NCBI GenBank assembly: GCA_021399445.1
Contig: JAJTUQ010000005.1
Span: forward strand, 1,860,001 to 1,924,000
From: Xylogone sp. PMI_703
Lineage: Eukaryota > Ascomycota > Leotiomycetes
DNA length: 64,000 nt
Direction of reading: 5' to 3'
Part shown: one piece after another, positions 19,317 through 31,246 of the stretch
Layout of the letters: each line of letters starts with the position of its first letter
Position numbering within the stretch: the stretch's first letter is position 1
Position numbers and translations under genes: made by a program
The notes under the pieces: model-generated
Seen by the model: only the letters and a program-made list of their open reading frames with translations
What the model was told of the DNA's origin: nothing
Database searches by the model: none

Positions 19317-19969
19317 TGTTTCAGATGGGCTGTTGATGAAGTGCAATGTGCTTAATTGACTTTATGAACCAAAATCACTCACCTATTCCGTCACAATAAC
19401 GATTGGTCTTCCGTTCACGCAGTATTACGGAGTCACCGGTTTCCAACTGCGTTTATTTTAGCTTTCGAAATCGATACTTGTATACTACTTAGTTACTTGA
19501 CGGGCTGGGATTGCGGGGTTCCGAATCCGATATGTGATTTGGAGGGGATATGATGTGGGTGGGGTACTTTTTATACCATTTTTGGAATTGAAGTTAGAAT
19601 CTTGAGATCAGGTCCAGGTACTGTACATTTTTTGAGAGGCTCTTATAAGAGTGGAGTTTGGTCGTACTATGATGGGTATAAAGGGCTCACTTATTACTTG
19701 CAGCCTTGCATTTGTCATGGCTTTCTGAACAATTAATGACAAGCTATATGTCACTTATATGGTGCTGTACGCTATCAAGGAACTCGTTCAATTCATCCTG
19801 CGTGTTGTGTATTTCCCATATATACAGTCTACTAGAGTCTGTCTTGTTATATACACCTGCCTCTAGATGTCTACTAAGTCTCATGCTAAACACCATCCCT
19901 ATGCTAACAGTGCTCGATGCATGCTAGACTTTTTCCTGAAAAGAAGAAGAAATAATAAAGAGAGGAACT
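19317..19969. other. Spacer between tRNA-Asn and the 3' end of the GH76 gene
   Basis: AT-rich sequence without a gene; part of it should be the GH76 3' UTR. Confidence 0.5.
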
Positions 19970-21504
19970 TTATAAAAGAAAGGAGGTGGTCAACGATGCA
20001 GCAAGGACTGTGGCCAACAACGACTCAAACCACCGTGGAGCACCGTAAGACCCTACAGCGGCGTTGTCCACATCTTTGGAAGTGTCGCCTGGCACTGTTG
20101 CCTGTTGTATTGTGCTTGACCCTGTAGGATTTTCTGACTCCAAAGTCAGAGACCTGCTCGTAGGAGCTGTTCTCGGCGTAGGCTTTTCAGCAGCAATCTG
20201 AACCTCACTGCCGTATAGAGGAGGTACCGATTTAGCTACCAATAACCCTTGTACAACCTCCAAGGCGCTCATCTGCTGTCCGATACCCGGGTGGTTATCA
20301 AAGCCGCCAGTATACCACTTTTGTCCACACGCTACACCATCATCACCACCGGTGCAGGTCTTTGCAGCCGCGAGAGCAGAAGTGGAAAGGACCGTGGTAA
20401 TAGCAGGCTTGGTAAATGCTGCCATAAGTGTTGTACCCCACATGAAGCGTGCGAGGTAGCCTTTGAAAGATAACTGATCATTATCACACGTGTTAATCTT
20501 CTCGCAAGCATTTTCATACATGACATCTGTAGAATTGGTGTATGGAGAGAAGAAACCACCCGCGGCTGAAAGGAGAGAGTTGGTGCGCGAGTACCATTCA
20601 CTAGAGCCATTGGTGTAGTTGTACATGATAGCTGATCCGTAGAGGTATATGCCGTGATTGTACGTCCAGGTAATGCCATTAGCTTTGGTACAGTTATCTT
20701 CTATACCGGCTCCATCAACAACGGTGAATCTTTTAGTGACGAATCCTACGTTCTGGGACCACTCAAATGATTTCTCGGCCCAATCAAGATAGGTCTTGTT
20801 TCCGGTGAATCGTGCCAACCGTGCACTCAGCTGGAAAAAGGCGCCGTTAGAAACGGAGTTCTTGTAGGTATATCCACTGTTAAAAGGGAAAATCTGCCAT
20901 CTCAATCCACCGCCGCAGTTGTCCGTGTCCCAGCGTCGAACCTGAGTGTTCCACAGGTTTTCGGTGAGCTGTAGCCAGGTGTAGGGGATCGAGGAGTTGT
21001 ATTTGGATGGCTCGGGATAGCCCTTCTCCGCTGCGGACATACATGCAAATCCCCAGAATGCCTGGTCATCATTGCCCTCGTCCTTCTGATGGTTCGGCAT
21101 CATATAGTCAAATTCCGGACCGACCTGAGAGAGGAGAGCCTGCGTAGTGACATTATTGTAAGTGTCGTCGCCAGTATAGTGAAAGTAGTCGATCATAGCA
21201 CCCCATAAAGCGCCTGCTTCCCACCAATAGTATGGAGCAGGAAGAACAGCAATAGTCTCGGGAGTGTTGGTAATGTTGCCTGTGTAGTAGGACATTAGAT
21301 TGTGAGCAAGGCGGCTCGCTACACTTTTGATATTTGCTGGGGCTTGTCAGCAGATGTTGATACAAAAGGTGAAGTATGACAATAATCTTTCTTGTTTTTC
21401 TTTTTCTCAGAAAATAAAAGAGGTAAATGTAACCTCAACATACCTGGATCGTTGGTTTTGAGAATGATGGCTGAAGTGAGGCTCGTCTTCAGCATGCTGT
21501 TCAT
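19970..21504 (-). CDS. GH76 endo-1,6-alpha-mannosidase-like cell-wall protein (DFG5/DCW1 family), GPI-anchored
   Basis: The main exon is 19970-21336. A 107-nt intron (21337-21443, GTATGT donor) joins it to a short exon ending LKTNDP, giving LKTNDPANIKSVASRLAHNL as in family members. Features seen: PYYWWEAGALWGAMIDYFHY, GNDDQAFWGFACMSAAE (the catalytic Asp pair of GH76), CGGGLRWQ and a hydrophobic C-terminus (LATVLAASLTTSFLL) preceded by a Ser/Thr-rich stretch, consistent with GPI anchoring. Dfg5/Dcw1 proteins are thought to attach GPI proteins to wall glucan by acting on the GPI mannan core. The 5' end is uncertain. The ATG at 21504 gives MNSMLKTSLTSAIIL, which is a poor signal peptide; another ATG at 21495 is in frame. 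An upstream exon carrying the signal peptide (for example around MRDILLTSVSLLHI, about 21560-21600) is possible but not resolved. Confidence 0.85.
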
Positions 21505-21539
21505 TGTGAATTCCAAACGTTGATAGTCCCGCTTCACGT

Positions 21540-22615
21540 CCTAATTGAGATCAAATATGTAACAGTGACACAGAAGTCAAAAGAATGTCCCGCATTCGGG
21601 GTTGGACAAAGAGAAACGAGAAGAAAAAGTATAGGGAAAGACGCAATGCAGTGTAGCGCAGTGCGGTGCAGTACAAAGAGAAAGGAAAAGAAAGAAACAG
21701 ACACACGAGGTTCATCCGAAGTAATACGGCATGATTTCCTGGGCACCCGGGGAGCTTTGTAGGATCCAGATCGGGCCATGGTGAAGGCACTGTAGATGCG
21801 GGCAGCACCTTATTGTCACCCTTTTGTCACTCTATTTGGCGCATCCAGGGTCCTGCAGGGTCTGGGTGTTTGACATAGAAGCATCGCTCGCCAATCAGGC
21901 GGGTAGCGCCGCCCATCACACGCTGAAGCCTTGGCGGGCGCCCCGTATTTGCTGACTGCCTCGGTGTTACTTTGTTTCATCCAGCCCCAAACACAACTCT
22001 ACGGGAGATTCCCATGTTTCCGCCAAACAAACATGTTTCGTCGATCTGGATTCCCTGTGGGGAAAGGCCCGTCGAGGCGTAACGCCACGTTGATGTTGGA
22101 GAGTTGTGATCGACCCCGGAAGCATTCGTCCAGAGTGATTACCAGAGGAGTTAGACATTGCCATAAGAAGCTGCCTCCCAAGTTGAGCTATCCTCAGAGA
22201 ATCAACACTACAAGATACACCATGGAGCAATAATCCTTTACTAGCTTGATGCTTATTTAGCAACACTTTGTGTAGTACCGCAAGATCAAAGGAACCAACA
22301 GTGATCCCGGACACTCGGATTGACAAATATGGCATCACGATCTAGTACAGTCAAGCTAAGCGCACCCCGAGTCCCTTAACGCACAGTTAGCGGCATCACT
22401 TGAGTTCGCATCTTCATATACGCTTGGCTATGCAGAATGCTTATGTTAAGCGTGCTGATAGCTAGCATCACAAATCACCTTAGATGCACAGTTTGCTTTG
22501 ACTTCACAGTATTCTCTAGATCCCCCAATAGATGAATTACAGGAGAATCTTGTGGATTCAACTACAAGAGAACCATCGCCCATCTTCTGCTCCTTTTGCA
22601 TCAGCCAATCAAATC
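21540..22615. other. Upstream region of the GH76 gene, no further gene seen
   Basis: The part near the gene holds a pyrimidine-rich tract on the minus strand (21660-21710), as expected for its promoter or 5' UTR, and may hide its missing first exon. The remainder, to the tRNA, has only overlapping antisense open frames with no recognisable domain. Confidence 0.45.
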
Positions 22616-22700
22616 GGTTGTATGGTGTAGTGGTAGCACATGAGATTTTGATCTATCTCGGAATTTTCTCGTGACCTGGGTTCGATCCCCAGTACGACCT
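22616..22700 (+). tRNA. tRNA-Gln (TTG) with a 14-nt intron
   Basis: Acceptor GGTTGTA pairs with TACGACC and a discriminator T follows. The D arm is of the type GTGTAGTGGTAGCAC and the T arm CTGGG-TTCGATC-CCCAG. The anticodon stem TGAGA/TCTCG encloses TT-TTG-A, then an insertion at 22652-22665 after the base 3' of the anticodon, the canonical position of nuclear tRNA introns. Without it the loop is a normal seven nucleotides. Confidence 0.9.
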
Positions 22701-23154
22701 GTTCTCATCGAGTTCCACAGCAGGCTAAGTACCATCTACGCACTGTTGATGAACTTTTTGACCTGATTGAGGCTCAATTGGAAATGTAAAGGCTGGATGT
22801 GGCCATGATATCCTAGATTTTTATGTTGCTCGAATTTTTTACCTTTCAAGTGTAGTAGAGTTAATACACGAGTTATCTACTGTAATTTTAGCTGTAATGT
22901 TCTTCAAATCGATTCTAGAACATAAGAGCATCGACAGGTTCTAGGTAATTGCTCAATGTGGTTGGCATTCGGGTGTTATCTTAGCGCAACCCAATGGATG
23001 AATTTGTCCGTTCCGCTAAAGATCCGACCCCTGGAAAGTGCAGGAAACGCGCCTGCTCGCGTCTAACTATATTGATATCGCGTCTCAGGTCACTCCATGC
23101 AAAAAATATACATGACGTCGCAACGGACTACAACTCCTTGCATGAGGCCAAATC
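22701..23154. promoter_or_regulatory. ORC4 promoter with three ACGCG cores
   Basis: ACGCG or its complement occurs at 23047-23051, 23058-23062 and 23079-23083, that is 76-108 bp upstream of the ORC4 ATG. ACGCG is the core of the MluI cell-cycle box bound by MBF in fungi, which controls G1/S genes. That it acts here is inference from position and clustering. Confidence 0.45.
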
Positions 23155-25895
23155 ATGGACACACCGAGTCGAGGTAGCGTACGAAAGCGTTCCAGACTTC
23201 AATTAACGGAGCAGGATGGATCGCCCCAAGCTGCTCGCACTCCCCTTTCCTCAGTGAAACGACGCAAAGTCTCTGCGGCCACCTCCTCCCCGTCAACTCC
23301 AAAAGTAATCTCGGCTCTGAAGAAATCTCTTGGTGGTCTATTTGGAGTGGGAAATACAAACGATAATGACCAGGAGGATGTGACATCAACTGCAGATGAG
23401 CTGGGTAACGATATCTGGGATGTCGAGGCATCTGAATCGGAACACGAATCGGGCAGGGCTGGGGCCAATGGAGTCCGTAAACCTACGCTTGCGAGAGCAA
23501 TGATGCACAAATATTCCAATGCACCATCGACATCCGATATTGTGCCAAAACGAGGAAGAGGGACGCCCAGGAAGTCAGATATACTAGCAAGAGCTAAGGC
23601 GGCTACAAGACGAGAAGCCAGAGATAGACTGGCTAAATCGGAACAGATTGAAGAGGATGGCCCTGAAAGTCTACAAGAAGATGGCACTATGACTACAGGC
23701 CAGGAAGAACAGCCTGCAAATGGTGATCAATCAGTGCGGTCCTCCGGTCGAACAAAACGAAGAGCGAGGAGGTTTTCGGAGGAGATAGGGGATTCCATAT
23801 CGGTAGTCCCTCGAGGCATTCTTACGCCCAGTAAAGGCAGGACAAAAAAGCTGAATAAAAACGTGGCGTTTCAAGACCAATTGCTAGGAATAGATAAAAT
23901 CGATCTAGGTTTTAAGGACATCCCTTCGAGGAGCAGATCAAGTCTGAAATCGTCACCAATAAAAGGCAAAAAGAGTTCCCAGATCGAGAACACTACACTT
24001 AACGATGACGCCGGAAGAGTCGATTCGGAGGATGAGCTTAGCATTGATCAGCATGATAATCTCAAACAACGGAAATCGCCAGGGAAATCCGAGAAGCTGG
24101 AAGAATCATTAGAGGCTGACACGATATCTCTCGGAGTTGAGGAGGGTGCAAATGAGGAGGATGATATTGCATGTGCTATCTGCTCAGGTCTCGATTCAGA
24201 GGAGCCCAATGAAATTCTGCTCTGCGATAACTGCGACTTTGCTGCTCATCAACTTTGCTGCGACGTGCCGGAGATTCCAGAGGGCGATTGGCTTTGTGCA
24301 AATTGCCGACCAAAAACCGATAGTTTACTGGAGCCAGAAGGACAGCTACTGCTTCAGCAGAGCCAAACAGCTGCAAATAAAGTACCTGATATCGAAGGAT
24401 TTGGAATGCATTTACGTAGGATACAAAGAGGAATATTAGATAAACTGACTGGACAAGTTCGTATCAAGTTTACGGGACATGATGAAGAGTTTCAGAAGGT
24501 CCACCAAGTTGTAGAGCAAACAGTTGTTGCAGGAGAAGGAAATTCAATGTTGGTAATAGGGGCTAGGGGGAGCGGGAAAACGACGGTAAGTCACTCTAGT
24601 CAAATGATTCTCCTAACTTGCTGATTGTTTTATAGCTGGTCGAGTCAGTAATATCTGAGCTCTCTGTGGAAAATAGAGATCTCTTTCACGTGGTTCGACT
24701 TAATGGCTTCTTACAGACAGATGATAAGCTTGCACTACGTGAAATCTGGCGTCAGCTGGGCCGGGAAATGGAAGTGGAGGATGAAATTATCAAAAAGGTA
24801 TAGTATATACACTATGATCACATTTTCATTGCTAATTATTCAAAAAGACCAATAACTATGCCGATACTTTGGCTTCCCTTCTAGCCCTTTTATCCCATCC
24901 TTCAGAATTCTCCGAAACCGAGGTCGGCCAAGCCGCAAAGTCCGTGGTTTTCATCCTTGATGAATTCGACCTCTTTGCAACCCATCCTCGACAGACGCTT
25001 CTGTACAACCTATTTGATATAGCCCAAGCTAGGAAGGCCCCAATCGTGGTTCTTGGCCTGACCACGCGGATCGATGTAATGGAGAGTCTAGAAAAGAGAG
25101 TGAAAAGCCGTTTTAGTCATCGATATGTTCATCTATCATTACCCAGAAACATCCCAGCCTTTTGGGAGATTTGTAAAAAGGGACTTATAGTTGATGATGA
25201 AGAACTAGGCTCATGGGACTTTTCCTCCCCTGGTAGTCAGGAATTTCTGTCCTGCTGGAATGCTATGATTGATGTGAGCATACTTCGTTGACACTCCATC
25301 ATTATGCACTAACATGTACTAGGACCTGTATAGTAAAGATGAGCTGTTCAAAGATCATCTTACCTCACACTTCTATCGTAGCAAATCAGTCCCTGCCTTT
25401 CTCACATCCTGCATCCTTCCGGTTTCTATGCTTTCACCCACCAGCTTCCCACTTGAAGGCCAATCCTTTACATCGCTTTCGCTCTCTCCCCCTGATTCGA
25501 AATTACACATACTACCATCGCTCTCTACTCTCGACTTGTCTCTTCTCATCTCTGCAGCACGTCTTGATATAATACTCGATACTGATACTGTGAACTTTGC
25601 CATGGCTTACGACGAGTACTCGACTCTAACATCACGTCACAAGATTCAGTCTTCGGCCACCGGATTGACAGCTCTTGGAAGTAGCGCTAAGGTATGGGGA
25701 AGAGAAGTAGCTTTAGATGCGTGGGAACGGTTAATAGATGTCGGACTACTTGTCCCTGTAGGATATGGTGGTAGTGAATTTGGAAGAGATGGAGGCTTGG
25801 GCGGCAAGATGTTCAAAGTTGATGTTGGACTGGAAGAGATTCCAGGATCTGCTGAGTTGAATGCCGTGATGAATAAATGGTGTAGGGAGATTTAA
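23155..25895 (+). CDS. ORC4: Origin recognition complex subunit 4 with PHD finger
   Basis: Four exons (23155-24585, 24636-24797, 24848-25273, 25323-25895) all join in phase 0, giving 863 residues. The N-terminal third is basic and Ser-rich with AT-hook-like KRGRGTP. A PHD finger follows (CAICSGLDS, LLCDNCDFAAHQLC and GDWLCANC, about residues 340-385). The AAA+ ATPase then starts at GFGMHLRRIQRGILDKLTG and carries Walker A VIGARGSGKTT (about 467-477, interrupted by intron 1 right after) and Walker B FILDEFDLF (about 563). The C-terminal winged-helix part ends in MNKWCREI. ORC4 is a subunit of the nuclear origin recognition complex that loads MCM helicase. PHD-containing ORC4 is, to my knowledge, typical of filamentous ascomycetes and absent in budding yeast. 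The promoter has clustered MCB-like cores. Confidence 0.93.
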
Positions 25896-27198
25896 GTTGG
25901 CATCTGATATGGGTTGCTTAGAAAATTTCGCATTCAAGGCGTTCTTTTGGCCAGAACTATACGAACTCATGCATGGACGCTCTAGAGATAAACCTAATGA
26001 TTTTATTATTTTAGTTTCGGTTGTAAAGATGAGGCATGGCCAAAAGGGTTATCGAATATATTGCAATGTCACTTGTAGCTAAGTTGTCGATACAAGTTTA
26101 GTCGGTGAGCTTTCAATTGTTAGGAAGCAGCACATAATAGAGAGAACTACATATAGATTTGTTCACTCATTTCGCCTCGTGATGTTCCACTTACTGGCAA
26201 CGAACGTTTAATATATTAGTGGCTTCATCTTCCATTACTTGGCGCAAGACAACAGCCAGGGGGTTACGGAACTAATGAGAGCGAGAGTGACAGTGAGAGT
26301 GAAAATGAAGGTAGCGCAGCTAAGATGCTCACGATGGCTAGTCTTGGTTTAATTCTTGATCAGAATAGTGACGTGGTTCAGGAGCTAATTGATTTCTTCC
26401 CTCAAGGAAGCAGATGATGAGCATGGTAAAGGAAAGCAAGTGTGATGTAAAGTTAGTTAGAGTTAGACGTCTGAACTCTATCATTGCTTATTTAAGACAA
26501 TTCGAGGCTCTTTGTCGAGAACTCAGGATCCTACGTGACGCCCTACCAAGCAGGTATATAAACATACTCAGCACACGCGCTCCTCCAAAAGGGGAAATAG
26601 CCCTTGACCTAGCGACCTTTCCACCTTCCCAAACCCTTCTATATAGGCCCAAATAAGAAAGCCCCTTATAACACGGAGCAGCGTCGTTATGGTATAATGA
26701 TAACGGTCAGGACAAGCTCGTGTTCGCGGGAGGGAAGGAATAAGTCTAATGGATGAAGTGACTGACATTAGCAGAGATGTAGGCGACAGCTCGGCGGATC
26801 AGCTGTGGAAGTCCGAACTCTTTTGTCACTCAGACCTTTCTTTTCTTTTTATATTTTTCTGGCTGTTGAACTCCTTTTTTTTCGAGTCTATATTATACAT
26901 GGGGTTTGTCTATCCTTCTTGTAATACATACTTCGTGCTTCATAAGTATTAGACTTGAGTGCGCCTATAGTTATACCTCGTATAAATAATTTACCATATA
27001 TTCCGCACTACAGTTCTAGTCCACGGGCACTCATGGATCTTGCAGAGAAATTTATTCGTAATCTTTATAAAGTACATGATACAAAACGGAAGTAGGAGGC
27101 AATCTAGCCTTTATACCAATCAAACGCTGGATAAGATACAATGACGTTCCCATCTACATATTCATTACCAATTTGAGCGAGACTTCGAAACTTTTAAA
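25896..27198. other. Intergenic region between ORC4 and FOX2 3' ends
   Basis: The two genes converge here. The sequence is AT-rich with a purine-rich simple patch (GAGAGTGACAGTGAGAGTG, about 26283). A stretch near 26685-26740 vaguely resembles a tRNA D arm but does not fold. No gene is supported. Confidence 0.5.
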
Positions 27199-30100
27199 TC
27201 ATAGCTTCCCTTTCGCTCCGTCAAGTAACTCAGCTGCTGCAGCTGTAATGGCAAACTTGCCCGTCTCCTTCACCTTGGTCTGGAAGAGGACCTTGTTGCC
27301 TTCTTTCCACATCTCCGTGACGAGAGTCTGACCAGGCAGAACAGTCCCTGCGAATCGAACCTTAACATTCTTATATGGTCCGTATTTCTCATAGACAGCC
27401 TTTGCGGCGATACCCATGAAGCAGAGACCGTGAAGAATGGGGACTTTGAAGCCTCCTACTTTGGCGAAAGCAGGATCAACGTGGAGGGGGCTGTGGTGGA
27501 AGGTATATCAGCATATAGGCCTGTGAAGTTTATGGAATAATGAAAGAAACATACTTGTAATCTCCAGATAATCTGTAGAGCACTGCTTGCTCCTCGGTTG
27601 TCTTCTCCTCTACCACAGTATCTGGGGCTCTCTTTGGTGGAGTATTTGCAGCTGTGGCTGCTCCTCTATCAGCTGGCTTCTTTGGCCCACCAAATCCACC
27701 GCTGCCCCTGATGAAAGTTGTAGTCTCGTTGTAGAACAGAGGCTTGCCAGTTTCTTTGTTAATAGTAGTCGTGCCGGCCTTTACAATCGCCGCGTTGCCT
27801 TTGTCAACAACTTCGATAAGCTTAGGATAGGAGACAAGAGTGCCGGAGGTCGGAATAGGGTATTCCTTGATCTCAAGATACTGTTCACCATGGAGAAGCA
27901 TCATTGGGGAGAAGTTGGGCACAATATCGTCCATGTTGTAAGGGGCTTCAGCGCCAAAGAAGGGGATAACACCAAAGGTAGGTAGGACCTGGAAATTCTC
28001 ATGACCTTCACTGTAGAAATTTGTCAGCATTTGTGGTATGAAGCGGATTGGTAGTCACATACAATACGTATGGTAGTTGAGTCTTCTTAGCCCCAATACC
28101 GAGATTGTACAGTATGGAATCTCTTTCCTCGTATTTGAATTCAGATCCCTTTGCCTCTGCCTTTTTCGCAGCCTCGATGTTATCCAGGATCTGCTGGTTC
28201 ACTTCACCCGTAGAGTCGTTCTAAAACAAAAGTAATGTTAACAATGCGTTATTTAATGCAGCTAATGGTACATGATTCTTTATAGCTACCAATTCCAAAG
28301 GATGCTCTCATACCTTGCTAGCACCGCCTCTTCTGTTCTGCATATTGGCCATGATCTTCTTCATTCCATCTTGACCGTCCTCGGGATGATCCGCTCGTCC
28401 ATCATCAAAGTCTGTAATACGCTTCCACTGCTTGGCAACATCCTCGGGTGTTAATGGGACATCAATTGGGAAGTCATGGCCTCCAGTTCGCTGCCATCTA
28501 GTTCGTCCGATCCATCCACTGCCAGTCTCATAAAGGCCGCCAGTTGGTGGCTTAGGAACCTTATCACTGCTAAGGGCTACGACCAATGGTGCAATATAAT
28601 CTGGCTTGAATGCCTGGACGAGCTCCTCTGGCAAGATTGTACGTGTCATTGCAGTACCAGCATTTGGTGCAATGGTGTTCACGTAGATGTTATACTTGGC
28701 ACCTTCACGGGCAAGAGCACGGGAGAAACCAAGAATGCCGCATTTCTGTGCTTGTTAGTACTCGCCCTTTATTCAAAGGGAAAATCACGACTTACGGCGG
28801 CAGCGTAGTTAGCTTGTCCAAAATTGCCATAGATACCGCTAGTGGAAGTAGTGTTGACAACACGACCATATTTCTGCTTCAAGAAATATGGCCATGCAGC
28901 CTTGGTTACTTTATAGGTGCCTCGGAGATGGACATTCATGACTTGATCCCACATCTTGTCGTCCATATTGGTGAATGCCTTGTCTCGGAGGATACCGGCG
29001 TTATTGATAACAATATCGATCCGGCCGAAAGCATCAATAGCTGCCTTGACAACGACATCTCCATCTTCAGCAGATGCCTTGACACCAACTGCCTTACCAC
29101 CAAGCTTCTTGATCTCTTGAACCACAGGTTCGGGATCGGCAAGATCGTTTACAACGATAGATGCACCGTACTTAGCAAATGCTAAGCAGTAGGCTCGACC
29201 AATACTACCTTTTAATCAGTAACCTATTTAACGTAAAATCAAACATCCTACTCACCCAGCACCACCGCCCGTGACCAAGGCGACTCTGCCGCTGAAGTCA
29301 AGGGTCTCTCCCTTATCGTTAGGGCCCATCGCCATAGATTTCTCGAGCAGACCCATAAAGTCGGCCGGGCCGCTTGGGTACTCTGGTTTCGAGAAATCGT
29401 TTATCTGATCCCACTTCTTCAAGACAGCACCAGGAGTGAATGTCTCATCGCACTTGAGGAGTGCGCCACTGGAACGCTCCCATCTTAACTTAGCTACATG
29501 ACCTGCACCAGCCTCAAAGATGGCACCATTCTCATCGCAGTCTTTGTGAACCAGGACTGCGACTATTGGGACAACCCAGTCTGGCTTGAGGTTCTCAAGG
29601 ACCTCGGGGGGCATAACAGTTTGGGTCATTCGACTCGCAGCTAAGGGCATATTAGCGAGAGGCTGCGAAGTATGAGCCATGGGTACTTACCAATTGGGGC
29701 AATAACATTTGCGTGGATGTTGTATTTGGCTCCCTCCTTGGCCAGGGTCTCGCTGAAGCCAACCATTGCTAGCTTGGCAGCTGCAAAACATTCAGTTAGA
29801 AAATCATGTGCTATGGCGATTTGAAAGATCACGAGACTTACCAGAATAGTTGGTCTGACCGAAGCTTCCAAACAAACCAGCAGCCGATGAAGTGTTGATA
29901 ATGCGACCATACTTCTGTTTTCGGAAGTGTGGCCAGGCTGCTTTGGCGCACTTGAAGGAACCCTTAACATGGACGGCCATGATCAAGTCCCAGTCTTGAT
30001 CCTTCATGTTCTTGAAGCTGATATCCCGCAGGATACCGGCGTTGTTGATGAGGACATCGATGCGACCAAAGGCCTGGATGGCAGTCTCAATGATCTTGTC

Positions 30101-30430
30101 GCCATTCTCAACACTGTCGTAGTTTGCTACCGCCTTGCCGCCAGCAGCTTTGATTTCGTTAACAACGACGTCAGCAGCCTGTAAGCCGAGGTGTTAGCAA
30201 GGGAATACGAAATGACCACAGGACGAGTGTTGGGGGTCGAGCACAGGCATAAGGGAAATGTAAAGGAGACCTGCCTTGGTTGAATTGCCTTCGCCCTTGA
30301 AGGAACCACCAAGATCATTGACGACGACGCTGGCACCCCTCGACGCAAAAAAGAGAGCATATGCCTTTCCTAAGCCGCCGCCAGCGCCAGTCACGACCAC
30401 GACCTGGCCATCGTACCGTAATTCAGACAT
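27199..30430 (-). CDS. FOX2: Peroxisomal multifunctional beta-oxidation enzyme (2-enoyl-CoA hydratase 2 / (3R)-hydroxyacyl-CoA dehydrogenase)
   Basis: Nine exons (30275-30430, 29842-30178, 29691-29780, 29256-29640, 28796-29204, 28314-28745, 28063-28220, 27555-28010, 27199-27490) sum to 904 residues. There are two short-chain dehydrogenase domains: the first with [25 protein letters not shown] and a Ser-Tyr-Lys triad ([16 protein letters not shown]); the second with [25 protein letters not shown] and NYAAAKCGILGF. A C-terminal MaoC-like hydratase 2 domain carries [18 protein letters not shown]. This layout is Fox2/MFE-2, steps two and three of peroxisomal fatty-acid oxidation. The first intron (30179-30274) can only be removed in frame with a GC donor (AAG|GCAGGT) and normal AG acceptor. 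The protein ends GAKGKL, so its peroxisomal signal would be the non-canonical GKL. Two CCTCGG sites lie upstream. Confidence 0.95.
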
Positions 30431-31246
30431 GATCAATTATATATGAATGCAGTTACAAGCCAATGCAACCGTGAGAGGGAGATGAGGATTGGGAGAGGAA
30501 ACTTGTTGTGGGAGGGTAATAAATTGTTTGGAGGAGAAGGAGCGGTAGTTATGGGGAGGAGCTTGCTACGACTCGGTTTGGACGAAGCCTCGGCATGTGA
30601 GGGAAAGCCGACACAGCTGGAGCGCAGCCGGATGACGAACCAGCGTGCTAGCTGGGGACGTCGCGCAGAATCCGGGGCGGGCGCCTTCACATGCTCAAGT
30701 CGCGTTAGTGTTCACGTGGTCTCAGCATCAGTTTCTCTGACGTTAACGTGCGTCTTGCCGAATGAACCTTGTTTCCAAGGCATCAAATAGGTCGATATTA
30801 TCATACTCGGTGTAATGCAGCCTGACAGCATCCAGCATACAAAGCCCATCCGTTTAGTACTATGCCTCGGCGTCCGGTATGCTCCGGATAGTATATACAG
30901 GGCAGTACCAGTATGATAGTAGTTCTCTGAGTACGGAGTACTGTGTGAGAGCTCTTGATGCATGCCCCTCAATTGCATGCCTTAGGCTAGCAAGGACCAG
31001 ACTCTGCTCTCCACCTCTGCTTGCTTCTCTGGACCTTGGCGAAGGGCGCTTCAACTTTCACCCGCCAGCAGTATTCGTTCACCCGGAAAAGGTACATCGG
31101 AAAAGTCCCTCCTTCGCGGCTCACAGAACCACACGGCCTCAGAGAAAACGATGGAGCGGCTACAGCCTCATCAAAAACCCCACAGGTTCCCCTCGTAGTA
31201 CCATGGCGGTGCCGTAAGAGCAACAACGTCCAATTCTTTAGGAACA
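30431..31246. promoter_or_regulatory. Divergent promoter of FOX2 and TDA10, with two CCTCGG sites
   Basis: CCTCGG occurs at 30588-30593 and 30865-30870, about 158 and 435 bp upstream of the FOX2 start. CCTCGG/CCGAGG is the binding core reported for the FarA/FarB fatty-acid regulators of Aspergillus. Assignment here is inference. No additional gene is seen. Confidence 0.45.

Noticed and set aside
26685..26745. tRNA-like sequence (GGTATAATGATAACGG)
   Set aside because: It resembles a D arm, but there is no matching acceptor stem, anticodon stem or T arm.
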